Counted from the first letter of the stretch, positions 1 to 7,407 are shown. The stretch: DNA of 36,357 nucleotides from a virus (IMGVR_UViG_3300020470_000076:1-36357), one strand, 5' to 3'. Notes: generated by a model from the letters alone, not told the origin. Translations and numbers: made by a program.

Positions 1-521
1 GTTCCTTTATTAACTAAGGATTGAGTTGTTAATCCACCAGGAACTCTGGATCTTTTAATAAGTTTTCTACTACCAGCAGAACCTACTATACCACCAGCTT
101 GACTTACTTGTTTTATTGACTGATATTTGGTAATATCAATTTGTAGATAATCTGTAGAGTCCGTCATTGATTCTAACGGATATCTTAATAATCCACCTCT
201 TGCTTTTATATGAGATTCTTTATGTGCAGTTGTTGAACCAGTATTATTTTTAGCATAACTAGACGATATTATATCACCTGATTTTTCTGTCTTTGCTGCT
301 TCTTTTGCTGCTTCTTGTCTTCTTTTAGCAGCACCTCTACCCATTTGTCGTTTATTTGGGTCTACTGTATATTTTTTATTCCATGCATCAGGGTTTGGTT
401 TTCTTCTACCTTGAATAACATTATTCTTTTTAAACTTTTCGGGGTTTTCTGCTCTATTTTTAGCAGCTCTCTCCTGTTGTAATCTTCTATCTCTGTTTCT
501 TTGTCTGGCTCTACTTGACAT
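1..521 (-). CDS. Putative baseplate tail-tube-cap protein (gp48-like), 3' end outside the window
   Basis: Reading from an ATG at 521-519 down to the window edge gives 173 open codons with no stop, so the C-terminus is missing. The first 80 or so residues are very basic and rich in Arg, Lys and Gln (MSSRARQRNRDRR at the start). A more ordered part follows with the pattern LRYPLES...TDYLQIDITKYQ near residues 110-132. From memory this LRYP/TDYLxI pattern occurs near the front of gp48-type baseplate proteins of T4-like cyanophages, which cap the tail tube; this was not checked by a search. The gene lies downstream of gp4 on the same strand, and a TCTAAATA late-promoter-like octamer sits 26 bp before its start. 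It could instead be another baseplate wedge or tube protein. The coding reading is solid; the product name is tentative. Confidence 0.55.
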   Translation of the reverse strand, partial: MSSRARQRNRDRRLQQERAAKNRAENPEKFKKNNVIQGRRKPNPDAWNKKYTVDPNKRQMGRGAAKRRQEAAKEAAKTEKSGDIISSSYAKNNTGSTTAHKESHIKARGGLLRYPLESMTDSTDYLQIDITKYQSIKQVSQAGGIVGSAGSRKLIKRSRVPGGLTTQSLVNKG

Positions 522-542
522 TATCGACCTTATATATTAATT

Positions 543-893
543 TTAACTATTTAGACGGATTTTTCCATAAGGAATAGAACGTAAAGATTCTATCTCTTCT
601 GAATTAACAATATGTAGGTTTCCTACCATTTCTTGCCATGTATATTGCCTTACATTTCCCCAATGAAAATTCAATCCTTTGAACCCCCAATTAAAAACAT
701 CTGTGACTGCAACCAATGGAAATTCATCATATTGAATACCTGGTGTTTTTGGTTGATATACAAAAGTATAATAATTTCCTGCTTCAGGAGCTCCTTCTGC
801 TTCGGGGAGTGCTTCTAATATTTCTAGCATTAAATCATCAGGACTTTCAATTCCGATTAAGTTATCTGATATTTCTGCGATTCTATCTGCCAT
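543..893 (-). CDS. Conserved T4-like myovirus protein of the baseplate/head-completion cluster, function unknown
   Basis: This is a 116-residue acidic, aromatic-rich protein. After an amphipathic N-terminus it has a dense core at residues 40-90: YYTFVYQPKTPGIQYD, then PLVAVTDVFNWGFKGLNFHWG, then YTWQEMVG. I recognise this core as typical of a small conserved protein in marine T4-like phages, but I cannot assign it securely to a T4 gene; it does not resemble T4 gp53 in the parts I can recall. Its start codon overlaps the gp4 stop by one base (TAATG on the minus strand), which indicates translational coupling. The neighbours (gp4 upstream, a gp48-like gene downstream) suggest a structural or assembly role. 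No signal peptide or membrane segment is visible. Confidence 0.75.
   Translation of the reverse strand: MADRIAEISDNLIGIESPDDLMLEILEALPEAEGAPEAGNYYTFVYQPKTPGIQYDEFPLVAVTDVFNWGFKGLNFHWGNVRQYTWQEMVGNLHIVNSEEIESLRSIPYGKIRLNS
548..555 (-). promoter_or_regulatory. Late-promoter-like octamer TCTAAATA ahead of the gp48-like gene
   Basis: On the minus strand the sequence reads TCTAAATA, 26 bp upstream of the ATG at 521. It lies inside the last codons of the upstream 116-aa gene. It matches the two TCTAAATA copies in the 1331-1368 divergent region and is related to the T4 late promoter TATAAATA. Confidence 0.45.
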
Positions 894-1330
894 TATTTAA
901 TACCTAGTTCGTTCTCTGTTAAGACTTTAAATTCTAATTTACGATCCTTACAATATTCTGTTGCTGCTTCCCATTTTGCTTGGTTCTTTGCATATTCACA
1001 TACCTCACGAATATATGATTTAGTTTTTATTTTTTGCACTTTAGGTTCTATACATTGCTTCTTTGGTTTTATTTCAATTACATATTTTTTAATTTGTCCA
1101 TTATTTTCTCGTACCTTAATATAGAAGTCTGGAAAGTATCTATGAGCACGATTATCTATTGGAGACAAATAAGGAATAAAGAATTCTTCACTTCCCCACT
1201 CTAAAATATTTTGATTACTATCACAATATTTCATGAACTTTAGTTCCCATAAAGAACGGTATATTATATTGGTATAATCCCCTTTATACTTCTTAGGAAT
1301 GCTTGGTCTGAATTTTCCTTTATAAGCCAT
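893..1330 (-). CDS. 4: Head completion protein gp4 (T4 gp4/gp50 family)
   Basis: The 145-residue length is close to T4 gp4 (about 150). The N-terminus MAYKGKFRPSIPKKYKGD, the segment IIYRSLWE and the pattern WGSEEFFIPY are diagnostic of this family. gp4 acts late in head maturation, finishing DNA-filled capsids so that tails can attach. A PD-(D/E)XK-like set is visible: Glu29 in the YRSLWE helix, Asp68 in PDFY, and Glu86-x-Lys88 in VIEIKPKK. This agrees with the nuclease-like fold proposed for the family, although catalysis by gp4 is inference. The gene is first in a leftward operon with the 116-aa protein and the gp48-like gene. Its start lies 30 bp from a minus-strand TCTAAATA late-promoter-like octamer. 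Confidence 0.9.
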   Translation of the reverse strand: MAYKGKFRPSIPKKYKGDYTNIIYRSLWELKFMKYCDSNQNILEWGSEEFFIPYLSPIDNRAHRYFPDFYIKVRENNGQIKKYVIEIKPKKQCIEPKVQKIKTKSYIREVCEYAKNQAKWEAATEYCKDRKLEFKVLTENELGIK

Positions 1331-1337
1331 CTAAATA
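1330..1337 (+). promoter_or_regulatory. Late-promoter-like octamer TCTAAATA, rightward arm of the divergent pair
   Basis: TCTAAATA on the plus strand lies 31 bp before the GTG start at 1369. An oppositely oriented copy of the same octamer is at 1361-1368. This placement between two divergent late structural genes is expected for T4-like late promoters, whose -10 consensus is TATAAATA. Confidence 0.5.
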
Positions 1338-1360
1338 GAAATAATATAAGACTCGTAAGG

Positions 1361-1368
1361 TATTTAGA
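1361..1368 (-). promoter_or_regulatory. Late-promoter-like octamer TCTAAATA, leftward arm of the divergent pair
   Basis: The minus strand reads TCTAAATA here, 30 bp upstream of the gp4 ATG at 1330. Its distance to gp4 nearly equals the distance of the plus-strand copy to the rightward gene, so the intergenic region is almost a mirror image. Confidence 0.5.
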
Positions 1369-1980
1369 GTGGCAAAGGGTATAGTACAAAGAATAACGAT
1401 GGATGAAGTCAAGTTAAAACTTGGCAAGCTGTCGTTGACGAATCAGTATCAGGTTAATTTTTCAGCTTTGAATAAAACTATAACTGATTTTCTTAAAGAT
1501 TCTGGAATTGATAATGCTGATATTTTTCTATCTAGAGATGTCGGAATTCTTTGTTCTGATGCATCATTACCTGCTAGTGCATTTGCAACAGGAGAAGTAA
1601 AGGATAATTTTATGGGAGTACCGCAAGAGTTTGCCCATACCCGTTTATATACTGATATTGATTTTACTTTTTATGTTGATGAAGATTATACATCTTTAAG
1701 TATTTTTGAAGGATGGATGGATTATATTTCTAGTGGAGCAGATAATATAGATCCTGATGAAAAAGCATATTTTAGAAGATTTAGATATCCAGATGATTAT
1801 AAAGTTAATACAATGACTATTGTTAAGTTTGAAAAAAATATTGAAAGAACTTTGATGTATGAATTTAAGAATGCCTTTCCTAAATCTATTACATCTTTAC
1901 CTGTTACATATGGAACAGCAGATTTAATGAAAGTTACAGTCAGCTTTAACTATGATAGATACGTTGTAACAAGAAGTTAA
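1369..1980 (+). CDS. Tail-tube-fold protein (gp54/gp19-like; tube initiator or tube subunit)
   Basis: This 203-residue protein starts at GTG, preceded by TAAGG with 8-bp spacing. The first in-frame ATG would drop ten residues. The pattern SDASLPASAFATGEV at about residues 64-78, followed by an AHTRLYTDIDFTFYVD strand and FEGWMDYISSG, resembles T4 gp19 and gp54 tube-fold proteins, where an LPA.. loop precedes beta strands and a W-containing helix. The C-terminus (LMKVTVSFNYDRYVV) ends on a beta strand as tube proteins do. Its place in the baseplate and hub cluster rather than beside a sheath gene favours a gp54-like tail-tube initiator, but a gp19 paralogue is possible. It appears to form its own short late unit, since another promoter-like octamer precedes the next gene. 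Confidence 0.65.
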   Translation: MAKGIVQRITMDEVKLKLGKLSLTNQYQVNFSALNKTITDFLKDSGIDNADIFLSRDVGILCSDASLPASAFATGEVKDNFMGVPQEFAHTRLYTDIDFTFYVDEDYTSLSIFEGWMDYISSGADNIDPDEKAYFRRFRYPDDYKVNTMTIVKFEKNIERTLMYEFKNAFPKSITSLPVTYGTADLMKVTVSFNYDRYVVTRS

Positions 1981-1989
1981 AATTACTCC

Positions 1990-1997
1990 TATAAATA
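1990..1997 (+). promoter_or_regulatory. Late promoter TATAAATA
   Basis: This is a perfect match to the T4 late promoter -10 element TATAAATA. It lies in the 41-bp gap between the tail-tube-fold gene and gp26, 24 bp before the gp26 ATG. It would drive the hub/tape-measure operon up to 7377. Confidence 0.6.
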
Positions 1998-2021
1998 AAC
2001 TTACTGAAGTGTGAAAACATT

Positions 2022-2744
2022 ATGCCATTACCAAAGATTAATACTCCGACTTATGAGTTAGTTATTCCTTCTACTGGAAAAAAGATTAAATACCGTCCTT
2101 TTTTAGTAAGAGAAGAAAAAATACTTATTCTTGCATTGGAGAGTGAAGATACTGCACAGATAACAAATGCTGTGGTTGAAATATTATCAGAATGTATTCT
2201 TACAAAAGGAGTTGATGTTACTAAACTCGCTACTTTTGATATTGAATACTTATTTTTAAATGTTCGTTCAAAGTCAGTTGGTGAAACAGTTGAAGTTAAT
2301 TTGACTTGCCCTGATGATGACATAACATCTGTTGAGATGGAAATTAATATTGATAGTATTAAAGTTCAAAAAACTAGAGGACATAAGAATATTGTTAAAC
2401 TTGACGATCAATATTCTATGAAACTTAAATATCCATCTTTTGATCAATTTATTGAAAGTAATTTTGATACGAGTGTAGATACTAGTGATGTTGATAAATC
2501 ATTGAATATGATTACTAATTGTATTGAAATGATTTACGATGAAGAGGAAAGTTGGGATGCTTCTGATTCAACTAAACAAGAATTGGAAGAATTTGTAGAG
2601 CAATTGAATAGTAAGCAATTTAAATTAATTGAAAAATTCTTTGAAACAATGCCTAAACTATCTCATAAAGTTAAGTTAACAAATCCTAAAACGGGAGTTG
2701 AATCTGAAGTGGTATTGGAGGGACTAGCAAGTTTTTTCACTTAG
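2022..2744 (+). CDS. 26: Baseplate hub protein gp26 (tail assembly chaperone-like)
   Basis: This 240-residue protein begins MPLPKINTPTYELVIPSTGK, followed by KYRPFLVREEKILILALE and a cysteine-containing LTCPDDD segment. This is the characteristic form of T4-like gp26 baseplate hub proteins in marine myophages (T4 gp26 is about 208 aa). The role is in hub assembly or chaperoning, by analogy with T4 and with gpG-type tail chaperones. The last codons read Ala-Ser-Phe-Phe-Thr-stop across the heptamer T TTT TTC, and the small gp51 ORF lies in the -1 frame immediately beyond. A -1 slip would therefore give a 299-residue gp26-gp51 fusion. The gene is the first of an operon that continues with tape-measure-like genes, the usual order for phage tail chaperones. 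Confidence 0.85.
   Translation: MPLPKINTPTYELVIPSTGKKIKYRPFLVREEKILILALESEDTAQITNAVVEILSECILTKGVDVTKLATFDIEYLFLNVRSKSVGETVEVNLTCPDDDITSVEMEINIDSIKVQKTRGHKNIVKLDDQYSMKLKYPSFDQFIESNFDTSVDTSDVDKSLNMITNCIEMIYDEEESWDASDSTKQELEEFVEQLNSKQFKLIEKFFETMPKLSHKVKLTNPKTGVESEVVLEGLASFFT
2717..2738 (+). promoter_or_regulatory. Putative programmed -1 frameshift signal (SD-like stimulator plus slippery heptamer)
   Basis: GGAGGG at 2717-2722 is followed nine bases later by T TTT TTC at 2732-2738, with TTT and TTC as zero-frame codons of gp26. A -1 slip continues CAC TTA GGT ATG GCT into the gp51 ORF. The SD-like element lies 24 bp from the gp51 ATG, too far to be an ordinary ribosome binding site, but its distance to the heptamer resembles the stimulator in Escherichia coli dnaX. 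The zero-frame stop TAG follows at 2742-2744. Confidence 0.65.
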
Positions 2745-2746
2745 GT

Positions 2747-2920
2747 ATGGCTCATACAAGTCTTGAGTCATACTATAAGGTAAATTTTGCCTTAATGCAA
2801 CACCATAAATATTCATTAACAGAGCTAGAAAATATGATTCCTTGGGAGAGGGAAGTTTATGTTACTTTATTAAAACAGTATATCGACGAAGAAAATCTGA
2901 AACAAAGTGCCAACAATTAA
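2747..2920 (+). CDS. 51: Baseplate hub assembly protein gp51, small form; probably the C-terminal part of a gp26-gp51 frameshift product
   Basis: ATG 2747 to TAA 2918-2920 encodes 57 residues beginning MAHTSLESYYKVNFALMQHH, then YSLTELENMIPWEREVYVTLL. The pattern of a short helix, then MIPWEREVY, then a helix is that of the small gp51 of cyanophages and recalls the T parts of gpG/gpGT tail chaperones. No Shine-Dalgarno sits at the right distance before the ATG; only TAGG immediately precedes it. The ORF is in the -1 frame relative to gp26 and is open back through the slippery site, so production as a gp26 extension is likely. Its end overlaps the GTG start of the next gene by 14 bp. Confidence 0.7.
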   Translation: MAHTSLESYYKVNFALMQHHKYSLTELENMIPWEREVYVTLLKQYIDEENLKQSANN

Positions 2921-4256
2921 CCCAGAAGTAGTACCTTCTAACGTAAAACTAAATATCACTAACATGAAAACCATCTTTAATGGTGGTGGGAAAGGTGGTG
3001 CTATTGTTCCAAAGAAAGGTGGTGCTCTTGCTCGTAGTGGTGGTGCTCTTAGTAGTGAAAAAGTATTTCAATTAAATGATTTTGATCCTTTAGAAAAAAG
3101 GGTTGCTGCTAATGAAAAGAAGATTACTCTTTTGAAGAATGTTTTAAAGGCACAAAAACCTTTTGGTGGTAATGAAGATAAGTTAGCAGAAATAAATTCT
3201 ACTCTTCAAGATATTGGTAATGCATTATCATTAGATTTTGCTAATAGAATTACTGAGGGGAAGGAAGCAAATAAATTAAGAAAAAAGGAAAACGAAGAAC
3301 GAAAGAAAAATCTTGCTGAGAAAAGTGTAGAAGGAATAAAGGGTGCAGGTAAGAAGTTGGGTGCAGGTATCAAGGGAGTAGCAGCTAGTGTTGTTTCTCC
3401 ATTTAAAAATGTTTTTGATAAATTAATTAGTTTTGTCACATTATTAGGTGGTGGTATTGCTGCTAATGCTTCTATTGCTTGGTGGAAAAACTTAGATCCA
3501 AAATGGAAAGATAGAATATCTAATACGTTTAACTTTCTAGCAAAACATTGGAAATGGCTTGCTGCTGGTGCTGGTATACTTCTTTTAACAAGTGTTGTAG
3601 GTAAAATAAGACAAGTATGGAAATTAGTAAAGTTTGTAGGTAAGGGATTTTTTAAAGTTTTAAATGGACTTAGAAAAGGTGCTGTTGCAGCATTTAAAGG
3701 AATAAAATCAATATTTAAACATGGTGTAAAAAGAGCTGGAAACCGTGCATTAATTAAAACTGGAATGAAAACCTCTACGAAAGTAGCATCCAAGGTTACC
3801 AGTAAGGTAGCAACAAAAACAGCAACTAAGGTTGCAACAAAAGCAACAACAAAAGCAGTAGGAAAGAGTGTTCTTAAAAAGATTCCTTTTATTGGATTAG
3901 GTGCAGGATTACTATTTGCTGGACAAAGAGCATTAGCAGGTGATTGGACAGGTGCTGGTTTGGAGTTAGCATCTGGTGCAGCATCAATGGTACCTGGTGT
4001 TGGAACTGGTTTATCAATAGCAATTGATGCAGGAACTGTTGCTAGAGATATTCATAGAGCAAAAAATGCGAATGAAGTTCCAAATTTAGAAGTTGATGAA
4101 ACAAAAGTAATAGTAGAAGATTTACCACCTGTTAAAGTTCCTATACCAGAGAAGAAAGTTCCAGCACCAGAAACAACAGAAGTTGCTTTTATTAGTTCTA
4201 TTAATCCTTTGAATGAATATATGACTTTAACACCAGCATTGCACGGGATAGTATAA
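2907..4256 (+). CDS. Putative tail tape-measure protein 1 (gp29-like tail length determinator)
   Basis: This 449-residue protein starts at GTG, overlapping gp51. Residues 25-55 are rich in Gly and Lys (repeated GGGKGGA, KKGGALARSGGAL). Residues 60-130 form a charged coiled-coil-like stretch. Hydrophobic segments follow near 172-192 (SFVTLLGGGIAANAS) and 215-234 (LAAGAGILLLTSVVG). A Lys/Ala/Thr-rich repeat (SKVATKTATKVATK) spans about 287-325, then a long small-residue hydrophobic stretch at 326-376. This mix of coiled coil, basic repeats and membrane-like helices typifies tape-measure proteins, which set tail length and may help DNA cross the inner membrane. Its place directly after the gp26/gp51 chaperone pair supports this. 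It lacks the length of T4 gp29 (590 aa), so it may share the job with the next gene. Confidence 0.6.
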   Translation: MPTINPEVVPSNVKLNITNMKTIFNGGGKGGAIVPKKGGALARSGGALSSEKVFQLNDFDPLEKRVAANEKKITLLKNVLKAQKPFGGNEDKLAEINSTLQDIGNALSLDFANRITEGKEANKLRKKENEERKKNLAEKSVEGIKGAGKKLGAGIKGVAASVVSPFKNVFDKLISFVTLLGGGIAANASIAWWKNLDPKWKDRISNTFNFLAKHWKWLAAGAGILLLTSVVGKIRQVWKLVKFVGKGFFKVLNGLRKGAVAAFKGIKSIFKHGVKRAGNRALIKTGMKTSTKVASKVTSKVATKTATKVATKATTKAVGKSVLKKIPFIGLGAGLLFAGQRALAGDWTGAGLELASGAASMVPGVGTGLSIAIDAGTVARDIHRAKNANEVPNLEVDETKVIVEDLPPVKVPIPEKKVPAPETTEVAFISSINPLNEYMTLTPALHGIV

Positions 4257-4260
4257 TATT

Positions 4261-5106
4261 ATGGCAACTGTTAAACTCCAAGATAGGGAAATCAAAAAAC
4301 TTAAGATAACTGTAACTAATATCAAAAGTGTTTTGCTTGAAAAGAATAAAGAATTGAAGCAAGTTAAATTGTCTAAAAAAAGATTAGCTAATGCTGCTTT
4401 ACAATTAGAAAGAAAAGAAGAAAAAGAAAAGAGTGTAGAATCGGTTAAAAAATCTTCTCCACTTACTAGTTTTTCTAAAAAAGCTGGTGCTGCAACTGGT
4501 AATATAATTGATAAGATAATGTCTTTTGGATCTATTATTTTAGGTGGAATTCTTGTTAATGCATTACCTGGATTTATCAAAAAGTTTAATGAGATATGGC
4601 AAAGTATTAAACCTTTTATTGATGGTGTTAATTCTGCTATAAAAAATATTGTTAACTTCTTTGGGGGTATTACTGAATCGGTAAAGAACTTCCTTGGGAT
4701 TACAGATAAAACAAAAATAGATGATACTGCACAGAAGGAGTTAGAAGGCGAACTTAAAGAATTGGAGAAAGAATCTGATATTGATGTTAATAGTCTTAAT
4801 AATGAAGATGAGTCAGTTGAAGTTGATGATGAAGGTAATGTGATTGGTGGTGAAGATGTTATGAGTGATACTGATATTCCAGCAGAAGAAACTAGTGATA
4901 CTCAAAGTGAATCTGAATCTACTTCAGATATATCTAAGATGATTGATTCTGTTCCATCAAAAGGTGGAGGAGTAAAACCAAATCAAGCTCAGATTAAACG
5001 CATAAATAACAATCAGGATTTGGCTAAATTAAATCAAAGAACTTCTACTGGACATAAAACTGTGATTGTTCAAAGACAAGTTGTTGAAGTACCAGTACCA
5101 GTATAG
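4261..5106 (+). CDS. Putative tail tape-measure-like protein 2
   Basis: This 281-residue protein starts four bases after the preceding stop. Residues 5-65 are a Lys/Leu-rich coiled coil (KLKITVTNIKSVLLEKNKEL). Around residues 78-105 is a hydrophobic segment (IDKIMSFGSIILGGILVNAL). A helical part follows, then a strongly acidic Ser/Glu/Asp-rich stretch at about 150-235. It ends in a Val-rich tail (VVEVPVPV). The order of coiled coil, Lys/Ala linker, then SF..ILGG..VNA hydrophobic helix matches the preceding gene in outline, so the two may be ancient paralogues. Role inferred from context: tail length control or a hub-tape adaptor. The specific function is unknown. Confidence 0.55.
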   Translation: MATVKLQDREIKKLKITVTNIKSVLLEKNKELKQVKLSKKRLANAALQLERKEEKEKSVESVKKSSPLTSFSKKAGAATGNIIDKIMSFGSIILGGILVNALPGFIKKFNEIWQSIKPFIDGVNSAIKNIVNFFGGITESVKNFLGITDKTKIDDTAQKELEGELKELEKESDIDVNSLNNEDESVEVDDEGNVIGGEDVMSDTDIPAEETSDTQSESESTSDISKMIDSVPSKGGGVKPNQAQIKRINNNQDLAKLNQRTSTGHKTVIVQRQVVEVPVPV

Positions 5107-5116
5107 GAGGATATAA

Positions 5117-6391
5117 ATGGCAGGAAGTGCAGCAAGAGCATCTAAGTATGCGAAAATGATTATTAATAAAGATGGTAAAACTGCTAATTTAGCAGGAAAA
5201 ACTACATCTTTTGATTACTATGAGAGTGTATATTCTCCAGAAGTAACTGCTACTTTAGTATTTTTAGATGCTGGTGAATCTATTGAAGCAGATAAGAATC
5301 AAGATACACAAAATCGAAAAGGAAGTATTAAAAATTCATTACCTATTACTGGATATGAAGATCTAGAGGTAAAAATAGAATCTAAATCTGGAACTTTAAA
5401 TTTTACACAGAATCCATTAAAGGTTAATAGTGCTCCAGTAGTATCTCAGGAATCAAATCGTCAGTCTGTTTTTCTAAGTCTTAAATCAAATCCTGCTATT
5501 GATAATTTTGATATTAAAGATCCATGTAAAAAATATAAAGGTAGGATTAGTAATACGGTTGAAAAGATATTGAAAGATTTGAATGTTAAAAAATATAGAA
5601 TAGATGGCACAAGTAATAGTTATGATTTTATTACAAAAGGAAGAGGTGGATTAGATTTAATAAATGATTTGTGCAGAAAATCTATTCCAGACAATGGTGA
5701 TCCTGGATTTTTCTTTTATGAAACTCAAGATGGACTTAATTTTAGAGCAATAGATAATCTCATTGCTGAAGAACCAGTAGAGACTTATACATATTCTGGT
5801 GCTTTAAAGGCAAATCTTAAAGATGATGCAAATGATTTTAAGATTTTATTACCACCTGATATTACAAAAGATCAAGATATAACAAAAGCATTAGAATCTG
5901 GTACATATAGTAGTCGTAATGTATTTTTTAATCCTTTAACTTTCGTGACTGATGATAAGATTTATACTATAAAAGATAAAAAAAGTGCTCCTAAAAAAAC
6001 TTTAGGTAAAGAAGTTCCAAATACAGATAAGGTAAAAAGTTATAGTAAAACTAATTATCATATTTTAGATATTGGTAGTTTAGATCCTAATAATACAGTT
6101 CCAAATAATGATCCAAGAGAATGGCAAGCAAAGGCACCTATGAGATATAATCTTCTTCATTCTCAATTAATGACAATACAAGTTCCATGTAATTTAAAAT
6201 TAAGAGCAGGAAATGTAGTTAAAGTTGAGTTTGAAAAACAAACTAGTCAAAAGGAATTGGGTGGTGTGGATCAACAACAAAGTGGTAGTTATTTAATACT
6301 ACATCTTTGTCACCATTTTGACTCTAAAAGATCATATACTTCTATGACTGTTGCTCGTGATACTTATGGATTACACACTGGGAAGAATTAG
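5117..6391 (+). CDS. Baseplate hub protein (gp27-like)
   Basis: This 424-residue protein follows a strong AGGAGGAT ribosome binding site at 5105-5112 that overlaps the previous stop codon. The N-terminal part (FDYYESVYSPEVTATLVFLD) is the first barrel of gp27-type hub proteins. The middle (GGLDLINDLCRKSIP, then GFFFYETQDGLNFRAI) matches the region where hub proteins evaluate a second barrel. The end (SGSYLILHLCHHFD, then SYTSMTVARDTYGLH) is the typical C-terminus in cyanophages. gp27 forms the trimeric torus joining the tail tube to the gp5 spike; the next gene encodes a gp5-like protein, as expected. Assignment rests on recalled family patterns and operon order. Confidence 0.75.
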   Translation: MAGSAARASKYAKMIINKDGKTANLAGKTTSFDYYESVYSPEVTATLVFLDAGESIEADKNQDTQNRKGSIKNSLPITGYEDLEVKIESKSGTLNFTQNPLKVNSAPVVSQESNRQSVFLSLKSNPAIDNFDIKDPCKKYKGRISNTVEKILKDLNVKKYRIDGTSNSYDFITKGRGGLDLINDLCRKSIPDNGDPGFFFYETQDGLNFRAIDNLIAEEPVETYTYSGALKANLKDDANDFKILLPPDITKDQDITKALESGTYSSRNVFFNPLTFVTDDKIYTIKDKKSAPKKTLGKEVPNTDKVKSYSKTNYHILDIGSLDPNNTVPNNDPREWQAKAPMRYNLLHSQLMTIQVPCNLKLRAGNVVKVEFEKQTSQKELGGVDQQQSGSYLILHLCHHFDSKRSYTSMTVARDTYGLHTGKN

Positions 6392-6393
6392 AT

Positions 6394-7377
6394 ATGCAGA
6401 ATAAAATCGATTTAGACAATCAATCATTTTTTGGAAAGGGTGTAGAATTCTGGTTGGGAATGATTGTGTCATTTGATAAGCAGAGAAGTCAAGTATCTGG
6501 TGAAAAAGGATGGGGTTGGAGATATAAAGTTCGTATTATAGGTGATTATTCAGATCATGATAGTGTTGAGGATAAAGATGTTCATACAGCAGTTGCTTTA
6601 ATTCCAACAACTGGTGGAACAGGTGGTGCAGGTAAATCTGCTACTGTAAAATTAACGCAAGGTGATGTTGTTTTTGGTGTCTTTTTATCACCTAATAATG
6701 GATTTCCAGTAATTCTTGGTGCTTTAGGTAGAACACCAGATAGTGCGAAAGAAGCAGATAAAAATGGTGATAGTAAGCTTGCACCTAAACCTGGATTTAC
6801 TTCTCAACAGAAACCAGGTTTAACTGAAACACAGGAATTTACAGGACAGGCTACTGTGGAGACTCCTAAATTAAAAACTGGTGGAGAGCAAGGTGGTGGT
6901 AAAACAAAATCAACTCCTACTGGTGATGGTGGAGAATCTGAAAACAAAGGATTAGAAAAAGTTAAAGGTGGACTTGATAAAGAGAATTCTGTTGATGCAC
7001 TTCCTGATCCAAGTAGAATAAAAAAAGTAGATCAACCTGTAGGGTTTACTGATAAAGCAACTGAAGATTTGGGAGTAGGAGAAACAAATAGAGAAGTTCT
7101 TCAAGGTATAGAGAATGAAAGAGCATTGTTAGATGGACAAGAACCTAGAAAAATAGAAGTAAGTGAGACGAAGAAGGAACTAGTGTTGCGTCCAACTGAT
7201 ACAGGAAACGATAGAATAAACAGTAGAAATGCAAGAATTAATGCATTACTGTTAAAAGATAGATATGGTGGAACTGGATATCCAATTACTATAGGAGACA
7301 AAACTTATCAACCACAAGATCCAGGATATCTAGATGCATATAATACTGCTGCAGTAATTCCTAGTGCTAATAATTGA
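6394..7377 (+). CDS. 5: Baseplate hub OB-fold protein (gp5-like, no lysozyme domain)
   Basis: In this 327-residue protein, residues 15-115 form a gp5/VgrG-type OB-fold: FWLGMIVSF, then WGWRYKVRIIGDYSDHD, then VALIPTTGGTGG, then GDVVFGVFLSPNNGFPVILGALGR. The rest is Gly/Thr/Lys-rich low-complexity sequence with short acidic helices and no recognisable T4 lysozyme domain or beta-helix. T4 gp5 is about 575 aa and carries OB-fold, lysozyme and beta-helix in one chain; here only the OB part is present. The beta-helix appears in the separate protein at 9265-9999. The start lies two bases after the gp27-like stop, showing coupling. It probably sits on the hub tip between the gp27-like ring and the spike. 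Confidence 0.75.
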   Translation: MQNKIDLDNQSFFGKGVEFWLGMIVSFDKQRSQVSGEKGWGWRYKVRIIGDYSDHDSVEDKDVHTAVALIPTTGGTGGAGKSATVKLTQGDVVFGVFLSPNNGFPVILGALGRTPDSAKEADKNGDSKLAPKPGFTSQQKPGLTETQEFTGQATVETPKLKTGGEQGGGKTKSTPTGDGGESENKGLEKVKGGLDKENSVDALPDPSRIKKVDQPVGFTDKATEDLGVGETNREVLQGIENERALLDGQEPRKIEVSETKKELVLRPTDTGNDRINSRNARINALLLKDRYGGTGYPITIGDKTYQPQDPGYLDAYNTAAVIPSANN

Positions 7378-7378
7378 T

Positions 7379-7386
7379 GATAAATA
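7379..7386 (+). promoter_or_regulatory. Late-promoter-like octamer GATAAATA
   Basis: This octamer lies in the 30-bp gap between the gp5-like gene and the 616-aa gene, 21 bp before ATG 7408. An AAGGAGATG ribosome binding site follows at 7390-7398. It matches the NATAAATA form of T4-like late promoters. Confidence 0.5.
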
Positions 7387-7407
7387 CTAAAAGGAGATGA
7401 TACAGCT

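Noticed and set aside
633-907. Two plus-strand frames opposite the 116-aa gene
   Set aside because: They are Ile/Phe/Leu-rich shadows of the minus-strand gene with no supporting start signal.
2804-2811. CATAAATA inside gp51, with similar matches at 5001-5008 and 13525-13532
   Set aside because: They fit NATAAATA but lie in coding sequence 95-220 bp before the next start codon. Such matches are expected by chance in AT-rich DNA, so they were not listed as promoters.
3206-3793. Minus-strand 195-codon frame opposite the first tape-measure-like gene
   Set aside because: It lacks a ribosome binding site and family motifs, and lies inside a well-supported operon on the other strand.
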